A DNA stretch of 64,000 nt from Incurvaria masculella (lineage: Eukaryota; Arthropoda; Insecta; Lepidoptera; Incurvariidae): NCBI GenBank assembly GCA_946894095.1, contig OX335655.1:5828001-5892000 (forward strand), read 5' to 3'. Position 1 is the first letter of the stretch, and each line of letters opens with the position of its first letter. The notes beneath the pieces are model-generated. The model was given only the letters and a program-made list of their open reading frames with translations, made no database searches and was not told the origin of the DNA. Shown one piece after another: positions 50,255 to 61,700 of the stretch. The translations under genes and the position numbers were made by a program.

Positions 50255-50800
50255 TTGCTCACTTAAATAAGTGGACACGCAGATAGGAAATATTTCTATG
50301 TCGTTCGGGCGGCTGAGTATGTAAATTGAGTTCAGGTATGTATATATAACGAACGACGCTCGTCCTATACAACTATGTTCATATTCTTGCGCGGAGAGAC
50401 GGGAGGGGAAGACGGCAGCAGCGGGAGAGGTGCGGGTGCGCGGAGTCGTTCGAGATTTCAGGTTTTCAGGCGCTGCGTCTGAGTGGCGCTGCGTGGGGGA
50501 GCGAGACGAATTATGACAACTGCCTGTTTCCCCGCGGGTGTGAGGGGGCAGCGGAGGAGTGGCGTTTGGACAGATAATGGTGTAAGGCTGTGTAGGTGTC
50601 TTCTTACTTGTATTGTTTGTTGGTGGCTTCGTATCGGCTGATGCTGTGCGTGTCAGAGCGAGACAAAATGATGTATTTATTACGATGTAGGTATGCAGCA
50701 CTGCAGCTCTGCGCACGTCCGATCGCCACGGTGTCACGGAAAAGATGGGTATACAGTCTAATAAGTTGTAACTATTTTGAGTGCAGTATCTTCCCTTCAT

Positions 50801-51051
50801 TTAAATATTTTTCAAATTTTTTTTTAACTATTACTAACGTTGTGCTGGTGCATACACTTGTACATGTATGGAAGCGTGATTTCTGAGTAGAAGAGCCACA
50901 AATGTAGAATAGATGCAGTAGAAATGCGTTCCTTCAAGACAACTTGAGGAGTCAGTTTACCAGACAAGTTTCACAATAGATGGCTGAGAGCAATACAACT
51001 GAAAAATGATTAAATAATTATGTAGAAACGAGAATTAAGAAGGTTGTGTAA
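50801..51051. other. spacer, no feature recognised
   Basis: Short AT-rich spacer that may still include the 5' end of the LINE. Confidence 0.3.
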
Positions 51052-51386
51052 GCCTCAATAGCCCAGTGGCGCAGCACTTTGCGATTCGATAAGCTGGGTG
51101 AAGCAACTCTGAGCGCGCTTGGGTGCTCTAGATTGGTGACCGTTTTCAACCATTGATTGCCATGGTTCAGATTCCACGTAAAACTGTAGGTCTCCTTCCT
51201 TTCCTTCCTAGGTGGTAGGGTTAATCCCGCCCGGGTTGTTACTATCGGATTGAATGAACGATGGTCGAAGTGGCAATGAAAATTGTCCATGTTTTCCTGG
51301 CATGGCACCTAATTCCCACATGGTCCGTTAGGCTAATTTGACGGTCGGTTTGGTATTAGCTATCCATGTCCAGTTACTCAAAAATA
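51052..51386 (+). mobile_element. SINE with 5S-like head, strongly diverged
   Basis: The head starts GCCTCAATAGCCCAGTGGCG; the 5S-like part is recognisable but eroded (AGCTGGGTGAAGCAACTCTG; GATTGGTGACCGTT). The body matches through CCCGCCCGGGTTG and GTCCATGTTTTCC. Older copy than the others. Confidence 0.7.
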
Positions 51387-51823
51387 TCATAAGAAGACAT
51401 ATAGAGCGAATTGGTAAAGAAATGACAAAACAAAGGACATTGCCGATTTTACTATGGGCCAGAAAAGCGCTACTACTTAAACGATACCGTATCAACCAAA
51501 CGTATTTTCATTCCTCACATGCTTACACACAATAATTAATATGGTTTACTTTACTTTCACAGCAGGAATATCCCGTCAGACACTTTTAAAAGTGCATATT
51601 TGAGGTTAGTCTTGTGAAATGTTACTTCTTTTTGTGTCTTTGTTCACACGGAAAGGCAAGGACTTTCAGCATAGAAACATAAATACCTTTTTTCTATTAA
51701 TTACAAAAAAAAACATTTAAGTTAAATTATAAATACAATAGTGGTTGACGAATAATTACAAATGTGTATGTGTGTAAAGGAAGCGAAATAAGTATGCTGT
51801 GATTGTACTGTATGGCAGTCTAG
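51387..51823. other. no gene recognised
   Basis: AT-rich spacer without supported features. Confidence 0.4.
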
Positions 51824-52035
51824 GGGGTTACATGGTAAATTACTCGCTAGGCGAATAGCAGGTGAATGGGCAAAATAGTGAAGAAAGGGACGTTTACTTG
51901 CATTTCGTACAATACCAACTAGTAATGTTCACTTCACTGAGCCGAATAACACATGGTTTGACAGTAAGCATGGTAAGAAATGCAACTAAAAGCCCAATTT
52001 AATCACTGTTGCCTGTTGACCGGTGAGTTAAGAAA
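51824..52035. mobile_element. fold-back MITE, two arms
   Basis: The left arm (GGGGGTTACATGGTAAATTA ... TTGCATTTCGTACAAT) and the right arm (AGCATGGTAAGAAATGCAAC ... CCGGTGAGTTAA) are inverse copies over about 85 bases with several mismatches. One arm of the same family is at 1184. Confidence 0.6.
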
Positions 52036-52275
52036 GAAAGAAGCAGTTTGATGGTATGCACATATTTTATTTTGGAGTAATTGTTGAAATTAATATATGC
52101 GGCCTTAAGAAAAGATTTTAGGCTTTTCCTTACGGCCTCTCAATGTGAAACGTTATCCAAAGTTGTGAAATGACCTTTAGGTCTTTACACGAGGTGCATG
52201 CACAATGAATGCAGAGCTTTTGAGAGAGTTGCAACCCAATGAATTCAATCTAAATATAGAAAGATGGTGCTCAAA
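52036..52275. other. no feature recognised
   Basis: Short AT-rich spacer. Confidence 0.35.
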
Positions 52276-52545
52276 CTAAAAACAAGTGCGAGTCAGACTC
52301 GCACACGAAGGGTTCGGTACCATCGTACAAGATTCAACACAAAAAAAAACTTGGTTTTTTTTAAGGGGAGGGTTATTATTTTTTAATTTTATCTATTGGT
52401 TGTTATAACGGGAAAATGAATACACTTTTAAAAGTTCAGCAGCCTACCTTCATGAAATACGGCCCTGTGACAAACGGACGGATGGACAGCGGAGACTTAG
52501 TAATAGGGTTCCGTTGGCACCCTTTGGGTACGGAACGGACAATAA
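52276..52545 (+). repeat. GTGCGAGTCGGACTCGCAC repeat, copy 3
   Basis: AAGTGCGAGTCAGACTCGCA, AGGGTTCGGTACCATCGTAC and, at the end, CCTTTGGGTACGGAAC. Placed about 100 bp beyond the DNAAF5 stop codon, so probably inside its 3' UTR or just after it. Confidence 0.65.
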
Positions 52546-52646
52546 AATAACTGCAGTTCCAGTGCTAGGGGCAATCAGTCAAGCACAGGCCTGTTTTTTC
52601 TGCAACCGCAATTAATATTTAAAAAGCTCCAACGGGAAGTAGCAAT

Positions 52647-52777
52647 CTAGCCGAGCAGCTGGCACAGGTTCTGCTCGAGAGCTTCGAAGGCTGCCTTGTT
52701 CCTGTAGAGGTGACTGTTGGCCTTCACCTTCCGCATCAGCAGCTCGGGGTCCAGGTCCGAGAGCTCCGTCAAGGCCT
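52647..52777 (-). CDS. DNAAF5: DNAAF5 last exon
   Basis: Acceptor CACATTGCAG. It encodes ALTELSDLDPELLMRKVKAN, AFEALEQNLCQLLG and TAG at 52647. No canonical poly(A) signal was found in the next 100 bases. Confidence 0.82.
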
Positions 52778-55700
52778 CTGCAATGTGACACCAACACACA
52801 TATATGTATTTATGTACCTTTTAATGCAGTGGTCGCTCTTGTACGAGCCGTTAGTCACTTAGGGAATCTGGTGTATGATGTGTGGTAATCTCAGGAATGG
52901 TCCGGCCACATGCACTCACTGATTCCGGAGTTCCCAACATAGGCAGAAATTACATTCGTCAAGTTTTATTCCGATCATGCCATACACATTTTGTTTTCTC
53001 TGCGGTTTGATGCAGGATACATTTACCGAAAAAACAAAACCATGCCGACACAGATATTTGTTGCCTGATTTTAGATACCAAATATCAAGCAAATGGAAAC
53101 AGTGGTTTCCAAATGATTAGTAAACTACGTATAGTTTTAATATAATTTGTACGATATAGTTTTAATACTATTGTTTCTGTCATTAACTACTACAGTGGCC
53201 TCTAAACAAAGACAAATACATAATACATTATTATTCTTACAGCTAAAAATATTTAATATTAACCCTTTAAATGCTACCACCTACAGAAAATTAAGAGTGC
53301 AATGATTTGAGAGCAACCTGTATAATAATATACGAATAAGATTCCTGTAAGAGATTCTGACCAAAACTTACAATTAAATAATGTTACTGCAGTTACAACT
53401 ACAGTTGTACAACTACAGTTCGGGTGTACAGAACCCTCGTCATTTTTGATACGAAATTGTATCAATTCAATATAATTTTGTTAGTAATTTCATACTACAA
53501 GTATGAAATGAAATGAAAGAATTAAATTTAAGCAAAAAGAAAATCTTCATACGAATTTTGTTTTCTCTATGGTTTGACCCACAACACATTTACCGAAAAA
53601 ACAAAGGCACAAAGGAACATTTCCCTACCTCCGCTGTCACCCTTTGGGTATGGAACTCTAAAAACTAAGGGAAAGTGTTGATTTTTAATAAACTGATTAA
53701 AATGTTCCAGTATTCATACATTACCCGTACCCAAAAAATAAAAATACAGACGTAGATTTTGACAAAATATTTTAGAATCATAAACATAGTTAAACAATCA
53801 ATCTATGGTTAAACATTAAGAGCATGTAAACAGTTATCGCCCGTAGCTATATGATAGGATAACGACTCTCTTAAACACAATTTAACGGGCGAAACTCCAA
53901 AAAATCTTCCCGCGGTTTTTAGAAGTTATAGTTTGGTTCATTTCAACCAGTTTAACACTATTCCGACCTAACAACGCAACTGAGTACATATCACTGCGCG
54001 CTCTGATTTGATATTTTGTTTTGCAGTCGGTACCGCACTGTGTGAGTATAGATATCGATTTAGTGGAAGCGAGATAGCATGCGATTCGCAAGTACAAGCC
54101 GCCATTTCTATTTAGTTTCTTTATTGAACCAGGATACTGTGGACGGAAAACTCGTAGTTTTTTTGCAGATTCTTCTTTACAGAGTTAATCAGTTTTTGAC
54201 GTAACTTAGTGTAGTTTGACTACCAAAAAAGTTTAAATAATTGAAATGAAATGAAAAATAATATAGTGTTATGTCCTTGTTCTTCTATTAACCAAATACT
54301 TATTGCAACATGCGTTTTATTGTTCCATGTGGTTCCATTGAGAAGTAACCCTACAAACTCGACTGTCAACTCAAAACGTTAGTCAAACTGACAGTTCAGG
54401 CAGACTGCATTTTAGTCAACCTTAATACATAAAATATAGTATGCGCAAACTCACTAAGAATGTCCTGTCGAACCGTCTCCTCGGCGTCGTCGAGGTGTAT
54501 CAGCATGGTGCTGTAGAGCGCCTCGATGTGTGCGTTGAACGTGACGCGGTCGTAGTCGGGCGGCCGGCACCGGAACAGCGTCACGAGGCAGCGCACCGCC
54601 AGCGCTCGCACCTCCTCGCAGCTGTCGTCTAGCCGCTTCAGCACCACTGCAACGTTCCGCGCTTCGCAAAAATTCGCTATCGTAATTTCACTCTGGAAAG
54701 GTTTGAACCATTCCCTGATCATCCTCCGATTGATGACTCCGCATGGGAAAAATCCAGAACGGGATTCAGATTTCATTGGGATTTTTTTAAATGAGCAGAA
54801 AATCATGGGAACAGGAGATAGTAAGGCAAAAGAGGCAGGTTCTCGGAAAGGGGTGGACGTGGAATGAGCAATCGGTAATATAGACTCTTTAATTAAACAT
54901 AATATTATTGCCAAAAAACTCACTTAAGGTGGCCCATCCCGCTCATCTCCCCATACAAAAGGGGAAAGAAGATCACGGCCATATTTCTTGTCAGAGATCC
55001 AAAATTTTGCTCAAAATAGCTTTATTTGATCGAACTAGATGTCTGATGACCGTTGGCATCGTAAAATTGTGTTTGGTTTCTAAGTTATAAGGTCCGAAAG
55101 TTCGAATTTTTCGCGCGTTTTATACAATAACTTTGGAGGTGGATTACAATGATATAGTAAGAACATCGTAAAAAGATTAGTCATCAGACATAGCTTATTT
55201 AATCAATATTTATGATCTATTTGGTTTTTGTTAGATTTTTTACTGCAGCGGTCGTGGTTTACTTTTAGCTATAAGTCGTTTTGAAATTTAAATTTTCGTA
55301 AATCTTACCAAATCATACACTATGCACATTGTCTTTTTTGTGGACATGTTGCATCTTCCTCATCACGGAGCCTATCTTATTCTTTGAAACAGAGAATGTC
55401 CCAGAGCGCAACAGCATGGTTTTGTACCGTGCCCGCGAATGAGTTAGGCCCGCCGGGTTGGGCCACCTTAAATGTAATGACTTATGAAATGTGATAAAAA
55501 CATTTGAAACACGAACGGAAATTTACCATGAACGGTAACCCAAAATAAGACAAGTGGTTACAGCAAAGAGCACACATCACATTTCAACAACGAAGAAGGC
55601 GGGCAAACGGGATCGAACGGAAAGCGATCGAAGCTCACCTGTATGGCGGTAGCGTAACTGTAGTAAGTTCGCTTACGAATTCGGGATGCGCAACATCGAA

Positions 55701-58700
55701 TGTTCATTGCACTAAATAGCTTCCTGTGAAATTGTTCTTACGTGTCGTTGGAAGTGAGCGAGTTCGTAAGCGAACAACTATTGTATGTAAAAGTGGCTCC
55801 ACTCCAGTCCTTCTTTTTTTTTTTTTTTTTTTTTTTATGTGACTGGACATGGATGGCTAATACCACAAGTTCTGTCATGGTATTAGCCCAACACACCACA
55901 TGGGAACTAGGTGCCATGCCAGGACCTTCCTTATATTGCACGGCTACATTGAACTGGATGGAAAACACGGACAATTTTCATTGCCGCTTCGACCATCGTT
56001 CATCCAATGCGATGGTACCGACCCGGGCGGGATAAACCCTACCACCTAGTAAGCAAGGAAGGGGACCTACAGCTTAACGTGGAATCCGAACCACGGCCAG
56101 CCTCTCTCAACGGTCGAATGGTCACCCATCCAAGACCAGACCGGACACAGCGTTGCTTAACTTCGGAGAGCGATCGCCGAAGTGTCGCGCCACTGGGCCA
56201 CCGAGGCTGTGCATTCTGTGCTTGCCGGCGTCAAACCAGTGCTCTCGCAAGGGTCCGACGGCGAGGTCTCTCCGAGCACCCACCGCAGCTGAGCCGGTGC
56301 AGCAGGTCCGGCGGGAAGGCGGCGCAGCGCGCGAGCAGGCGCGCGGCGGAGGCGGCGCCGGCGAGCGCGCGGCGCCGCGTCACGCCGTCACGCTCGTCCA
56401 GCAGCGCAGGCAGAAGCGGCGCCACCTGCTCGCTGAGCACTCGCAGCGTCTCGCCCTCCACCTCCAGCTCCAATGTCTACAAAATAACCCCCCACATTTT
56501 TAGGGTTCCGTACCCAAAGGGTAAAAATGGGAAACCCTATTACTGTCCATCCGTAGGTAGGCAGCTGAAATTTTCACAGAGTGTGTATTTATTTTTCCGC
56601 TATAACAAATAGGTAAAATAAAAAAAAAAAAACGTGATTTTTTTCTTTTATATCTTTTACGATGCTACAGAACCCTTGCGTGTGCAAGTCCGACTCGCTC
56701 TTGGCCAGTTTTTAGCAAAGTTACTGTAGACGAAGGAATATGTCATATGTATGTATGTGTAATCGACCGTGAAGCACGGACACGGGAGGATGGACTGTAG
56801 GAGAATTCCAAATCATGGATACACAGCCGGTGGCGAAATTGGAAAACACAATACCCGCAAATGGTATGTTTTACTGGTTCCGGTCCAACCTTGCAGTATG
56901 TTCGTAAAGTAGTTATTTTACCGGGTTTTTTCTTCAGTTAATGCTTCACAGTCGATTATACATGCATACATATCATATTTCTTGGAATAAAGACAGAAAT
57001 TGTACGCGACGGGCGGAGCGAATGACTATTGACCTACTGTCTTATGAACGTTCTCAGGTGGTCGGGATAAGAAAAAAAGGGGGTCCTGCAAATTAGCCTG
57101 CTCGTCTATTTCAAGGGCAATGTCTTGGACTATTGTCCTGTCCTATAAAAATCCGTTTACACTAGGTCCAATAACTCTGGAGCTAGGACAAGACAATATT
57201 GTATTGTCCTTGTGTGAACTCCGCATAAATGTTTTCTTTTGGCGGTCTTAACAGAGGCTGCATATGTAAACGCTTGCGGCATTAATTTTTTGAGTTTCTT
57301 TGTCTATACTATTATATAAAGAGGAAAGGTTTGATTGTTTGTGTATTTGAACCGAATAGGCTCCGAAACTACTGAACGGATTTGAAAAATTATTTCACCG
57401 TTGGAAAGCTACAGTCTATCCGAGGGACATAGACTATGTTTTATCTTAAAAAAATTAGGGATCCTTACCAAAACTCCGATAACGTAACCCAAGGTGCAAA
57501 AAAATTACCAAGAATGTTCCTTACATCGCATGCGCTGCGAAAACTATTCACGATAGAACAAAATGATGTAATACAATTTTATAGAACACAATATTACCAA
57601 TGTCGCGTAAATACAAAAAATGTCGCGACAGCACACATCTAACTGACGTATAAGTGTATTGCGTATACTATACTATAATTTATACGGCCGCTAGAAAAGG
57701 CTCTTTATTTGTACCTAGACATTAATCCTTATCAAAATAAATAAATTATTATTTAAGACTGTTTCAATACCTTTATATTACTTTTTGAATTATTCGATTC
57801 GGACATTTCATTCGAAAGATATCATGAGTTTAAAAATTAGAAAAAACTCCGCTCGGCCAACTATGCGTTTTAGAGTTTGTAGGCGTCACTCAGAGGTACG
57901 GGAGGGGAGTCAGTCGGCTCCCTACGCAGAAGCCGTGTGCGGAATTTAAGAAATTGTCGCTTGATAATATTTTGTCGCTTGATGGTAATTAGTTTAGTAG
58001 GTAACTAAATGCATTCAAAAAGTTCTTTTCAGAACTAGACCCATTAATATGTTGTACATTTAGTTATCCTAATAAATAAGTGACTTAAATAGTTTTTTAC
58101 GATTTTCGATTAAATACTTTTTAGTTGTAGGTTATAGTAGTAGTTGTAGGTAGCTAATAACAGTTAAACATGTTTGAAAAATGTTACGGCTTTTCACGCG
58201 GCAGGAAGATACATTCTCCAAAGACATTCTCAAAAGCCGTAACATTTTTCAAACATGGCTAACGACCGCGGTAATCTCAAAATATCATTATAACAGTTAA
58301 CCTAATTATTTAGTGAAAAATAAAACAACATCAAATAGTTTTTACTCCCTGGCTTTAACTCAATAAATTATTTATTTAATGGCTTTTGTTTTGTGGTTAT
58401 GACCTTTTTACAATAATTAATAGTATGAAAAATACATAAAAGTAAAAAATACAAAAAAAATACAAAAAAATTATATTCACAATTTTTTTATTTTTGTTTC
58501 AAATATTTCAATGTAGGTATATGATCTTTTTTTAGGAACTCTACGTAAGAAGGGTTTATTTGTGAATCATTGTGTCAAAATAATATTTTTTTAATTATAT
58601 TATGCCCGTGCAAAGCCGGGACGGACTGCTAGTATTACATAAAATAAGCATTTGGGCTTTCGGATCTTTGAGGTAATCCTTAGAATTAGGATGATCAGCA

Positions 58701-61700
58701 TTCTACTGTATTGCAGTTCAGTAGATGGATATTCCAACCCATCCCCCTTGGTAAAGGCGTAAGGCAGGGGGATGTGATCTCACCCAAGCTCTTCACTAAC
58801 GCATTGGAAGATGTGTTCAAGACGCTTGAATGGGACAACGTGGGTATCAACATTAATGGAGATTTCCTCAGTCATCTTCGCTTCGCCGATGACATTGTTC
58901 TTCTGTCGAATTCCCGAGCTCAGCTTCAGACCATGCTGGAAGACCTTTGTAAAGCATCGATAAAGGTAGGTCTGAAGATGAACCGGGACAAAACCAAGGT
59001 CATGGCGACCGAGGGTATGACAGGAGGACAAATCGTTATCGCCGGAGAAGTGATCGAACAGGTTGAAGAGTACGTATATCTCGGTCAAATTCTGCGGCTT
59101 GGTAGACAAGGACTGACTAAGGAGGTTGAGCGACGGATTCAACTGGGTTGGGCTGCCTTCGGAAAGCTAAAATTCGCTCTGAGGTCTGACCTCCCGCAAA
59201 ATCTAAAGACCCGAATATATGATCAGTGCGTCCTCCCGGTTATGACGTACGGATGTGAAACGTGGACTCTGACGGTCGCCGTTGTCCAAAGGTTAAAAGT
59301 TGCCCAGCGAGCAATGGAGCGAGCCATGCTGGGAATATCGCTACGGGATATGGTGCGTAACGAGGCAATCCGCCGACGTACCAAAGTAGTCGATATTTGA
59401 CACCGGGTGGCTAAGCTCAAATGGCAGTGGGCTGGTCACGTCAGCCGAAGAGACGACAACCGTTGGAGTAACCGTGTCCTGCACTGGCGGCCGTGGACAG
59501 GAAAACGGAGTGTGGGAAGACCACCCGCCAGGTGGGACGACGACATCAAGTGCGTCGGCGGAAAGCAGTGGTTCCGTACCGCTGAGGGCCGGGAGGACTG
59601 GAGAAAAATTGGAGAGGCGTATGTCCAGCAGTGGACGCAAACACGCTGACTGACTGACTGACAGATGGATATTGTGATTTAGGTTTAAGCCTAAATTCTT
59701 TGCTGTTCAAGTCAAGATCACTATCAGCACAGTTGTTGTATAGTTTCCTGAAGAATCTAAACCAAGATCGACGATAAACTTATAGTCATCACTGGAGGTA
59801 TCCTTCAGACCATATGGATAGGTACAGAGAGGGAGATCGAGAACGGGACTGTGTATTCTCCGCATCCTAGTATAATAATAGTAAGTTAGTAAGTAAGTAA
59901 GTGATTAAGTTTATTTGCAAATAAAGGTACAATACATTATACATTATCATTATTAAAATATATTATCTGTAGAAAATTTTATACCCGTGAAGCGAGTCGT
60001 AGTCAGGCATCAGCCTGACTACATTCGCAGAGGTTGAGCCCCGAATGCTTCGCTAGGAGTCCCGTGTTGAAGCATGCGGTTTTTTTTTCGCTTGACTTAA
60101 ATCATGTGCGTAGTAATCAATACATACTTCCCCAAAAAAAAAAGGGATTATAGATACTATACAAACAAAAACAAGAAAAAACAAGTTGCAGTATGATAGG
60201 TACTACATTAAGCTAAAATTAAATTAAAGGATAATACAGGAATAGTATACAGCAATTAGTAATCGTACTAATATTACAAACGCGTAAGTTTGTAAGTATG
60301 GATGTTTGTTACTTTTTCACGAAAAAATTATAGAACAGAGTTGAATGAAACTTTACAATATTATAGATTATACACCAGCCTATATGTTGGCTATAATTTA
60401 TGAAGATATTGGGTTAGTACCACCGCATTGGATGAAACTATGATTGAAGCGGCAATAAAAAAATGTCCGTGTTTTCCATTACAAATGCGAAAGTAAGTCT
60501 GTTAAGTTTTCCCGTCTAAACTGCTGAACCAATTTTGATGAAATTTGGTACACTAATTTTTAACTACAATTTTGGTACAAGTCTGGACCTTGGGAAAGGA
60601 CATAGGCTACCTTTTGTGGGAAACATTCAAAATTCAAAAGGGGGTGAAAGTTTGTATAGAAAACTCATATAACATAAAATGTTAGGTATAGCCCGACATT
60701 AGTCCGAAACGACATTGAGCCGAGCGGAGCCGGGTACCGCACTAGTAATTATATAATTTTCGCCACAAAAGGTAGTTTCCCTTTCCCGAGGTCCAGACTA
60801 TATACCAAATTTCATCACAATTGGTTCAGCAGTTTATGCGGCATTTGTAAATTTAATACATAATTTTGTATTCTCACGAGTTGATCGCCCTCGCCCTCCG
60901 AAGGTGGGTGCTGGTCGCGGTCGGGCTCCGCCTGTAGCAGGCAGCACAGGCAGGTGGTGGCGGCGCAGCACACCGACTCTGCAGTCAGCCCCGGCGCCCA
61001 CACCAGGCTCGGCAGTATCACCTCTGCAGGACAAAATCCATATGATGGCACCGGTGCTTGGATGCCAATATTTAGCAATAATAACAATTCTTTTTTGACG
61101 TAACAGCTGAGGCTTTAGTGTTGCGTTTGAATAGGGAGCTATTTTGTAAAATTTTCAAATGCAGTGCAAAAAAACCTATAATTATTCGAGCTGCCGGTGT
61201 AACCAGAGTGTCCACTGGAAAGTCACGAAAAATCGCGGAAAAGTCAGGGACGATCAAGGTGGTCAGCGCAATCGAGTGGGTTACCTGGGAAGTCAGGGAA
61301 AAAATTGTATTTAGCAAATATTTTAGAAAAAATTTGGGCTCATTTTCCTCGCCGAATGGGGTTAATGTTTTGCTTTTGTTCGAAGGAACCTCCCTGATGA
61401 TTTTGACTCATTTTTCAAATAAATTGCTGAAATAAACTTACATTTTGTATATTATAATTTGTTATTTTTATTGTTAAGAAAATTAGCTTTTTAGCGATAA
61501 GCTCGCTCTTTACATGTAGCAAAAAATACACAAATATTCGTGCTTAAGCTGATCGAACAGTTGGCAGAACCTAATTCAATATTTTAGAACTAAGCGCCAA
61601 AAAGTATTGCAAACAACGTGAGAATAATCCGTTTAGAAAGAGGGCTATTGAAGCCTACAAACGACCAAAATAAATAGTTTCCACAGTACTTTAATTCCTA

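Larger units (their letters stand above)
45283..50800 (-). mobile_element. long LINE with three overlapping frames, apparently intact
   Basis: Minus-strand non-LTR retrotransposon: ORF1 at 50254-49364, a 222-codon middle frame, ORF2 at 48702-45733, a 3' UTR with TG/GA-rich tracts, and a 3' end in (TAAAA)n at 45283-45321. A repeat tail rather than poly(A) is common in CR1-like elements. The 5' end is not defined; 50800 is an estimate from the open frame. It lies between the SMYD4-like and DNAAF5 genes. Confidence 0.8.
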
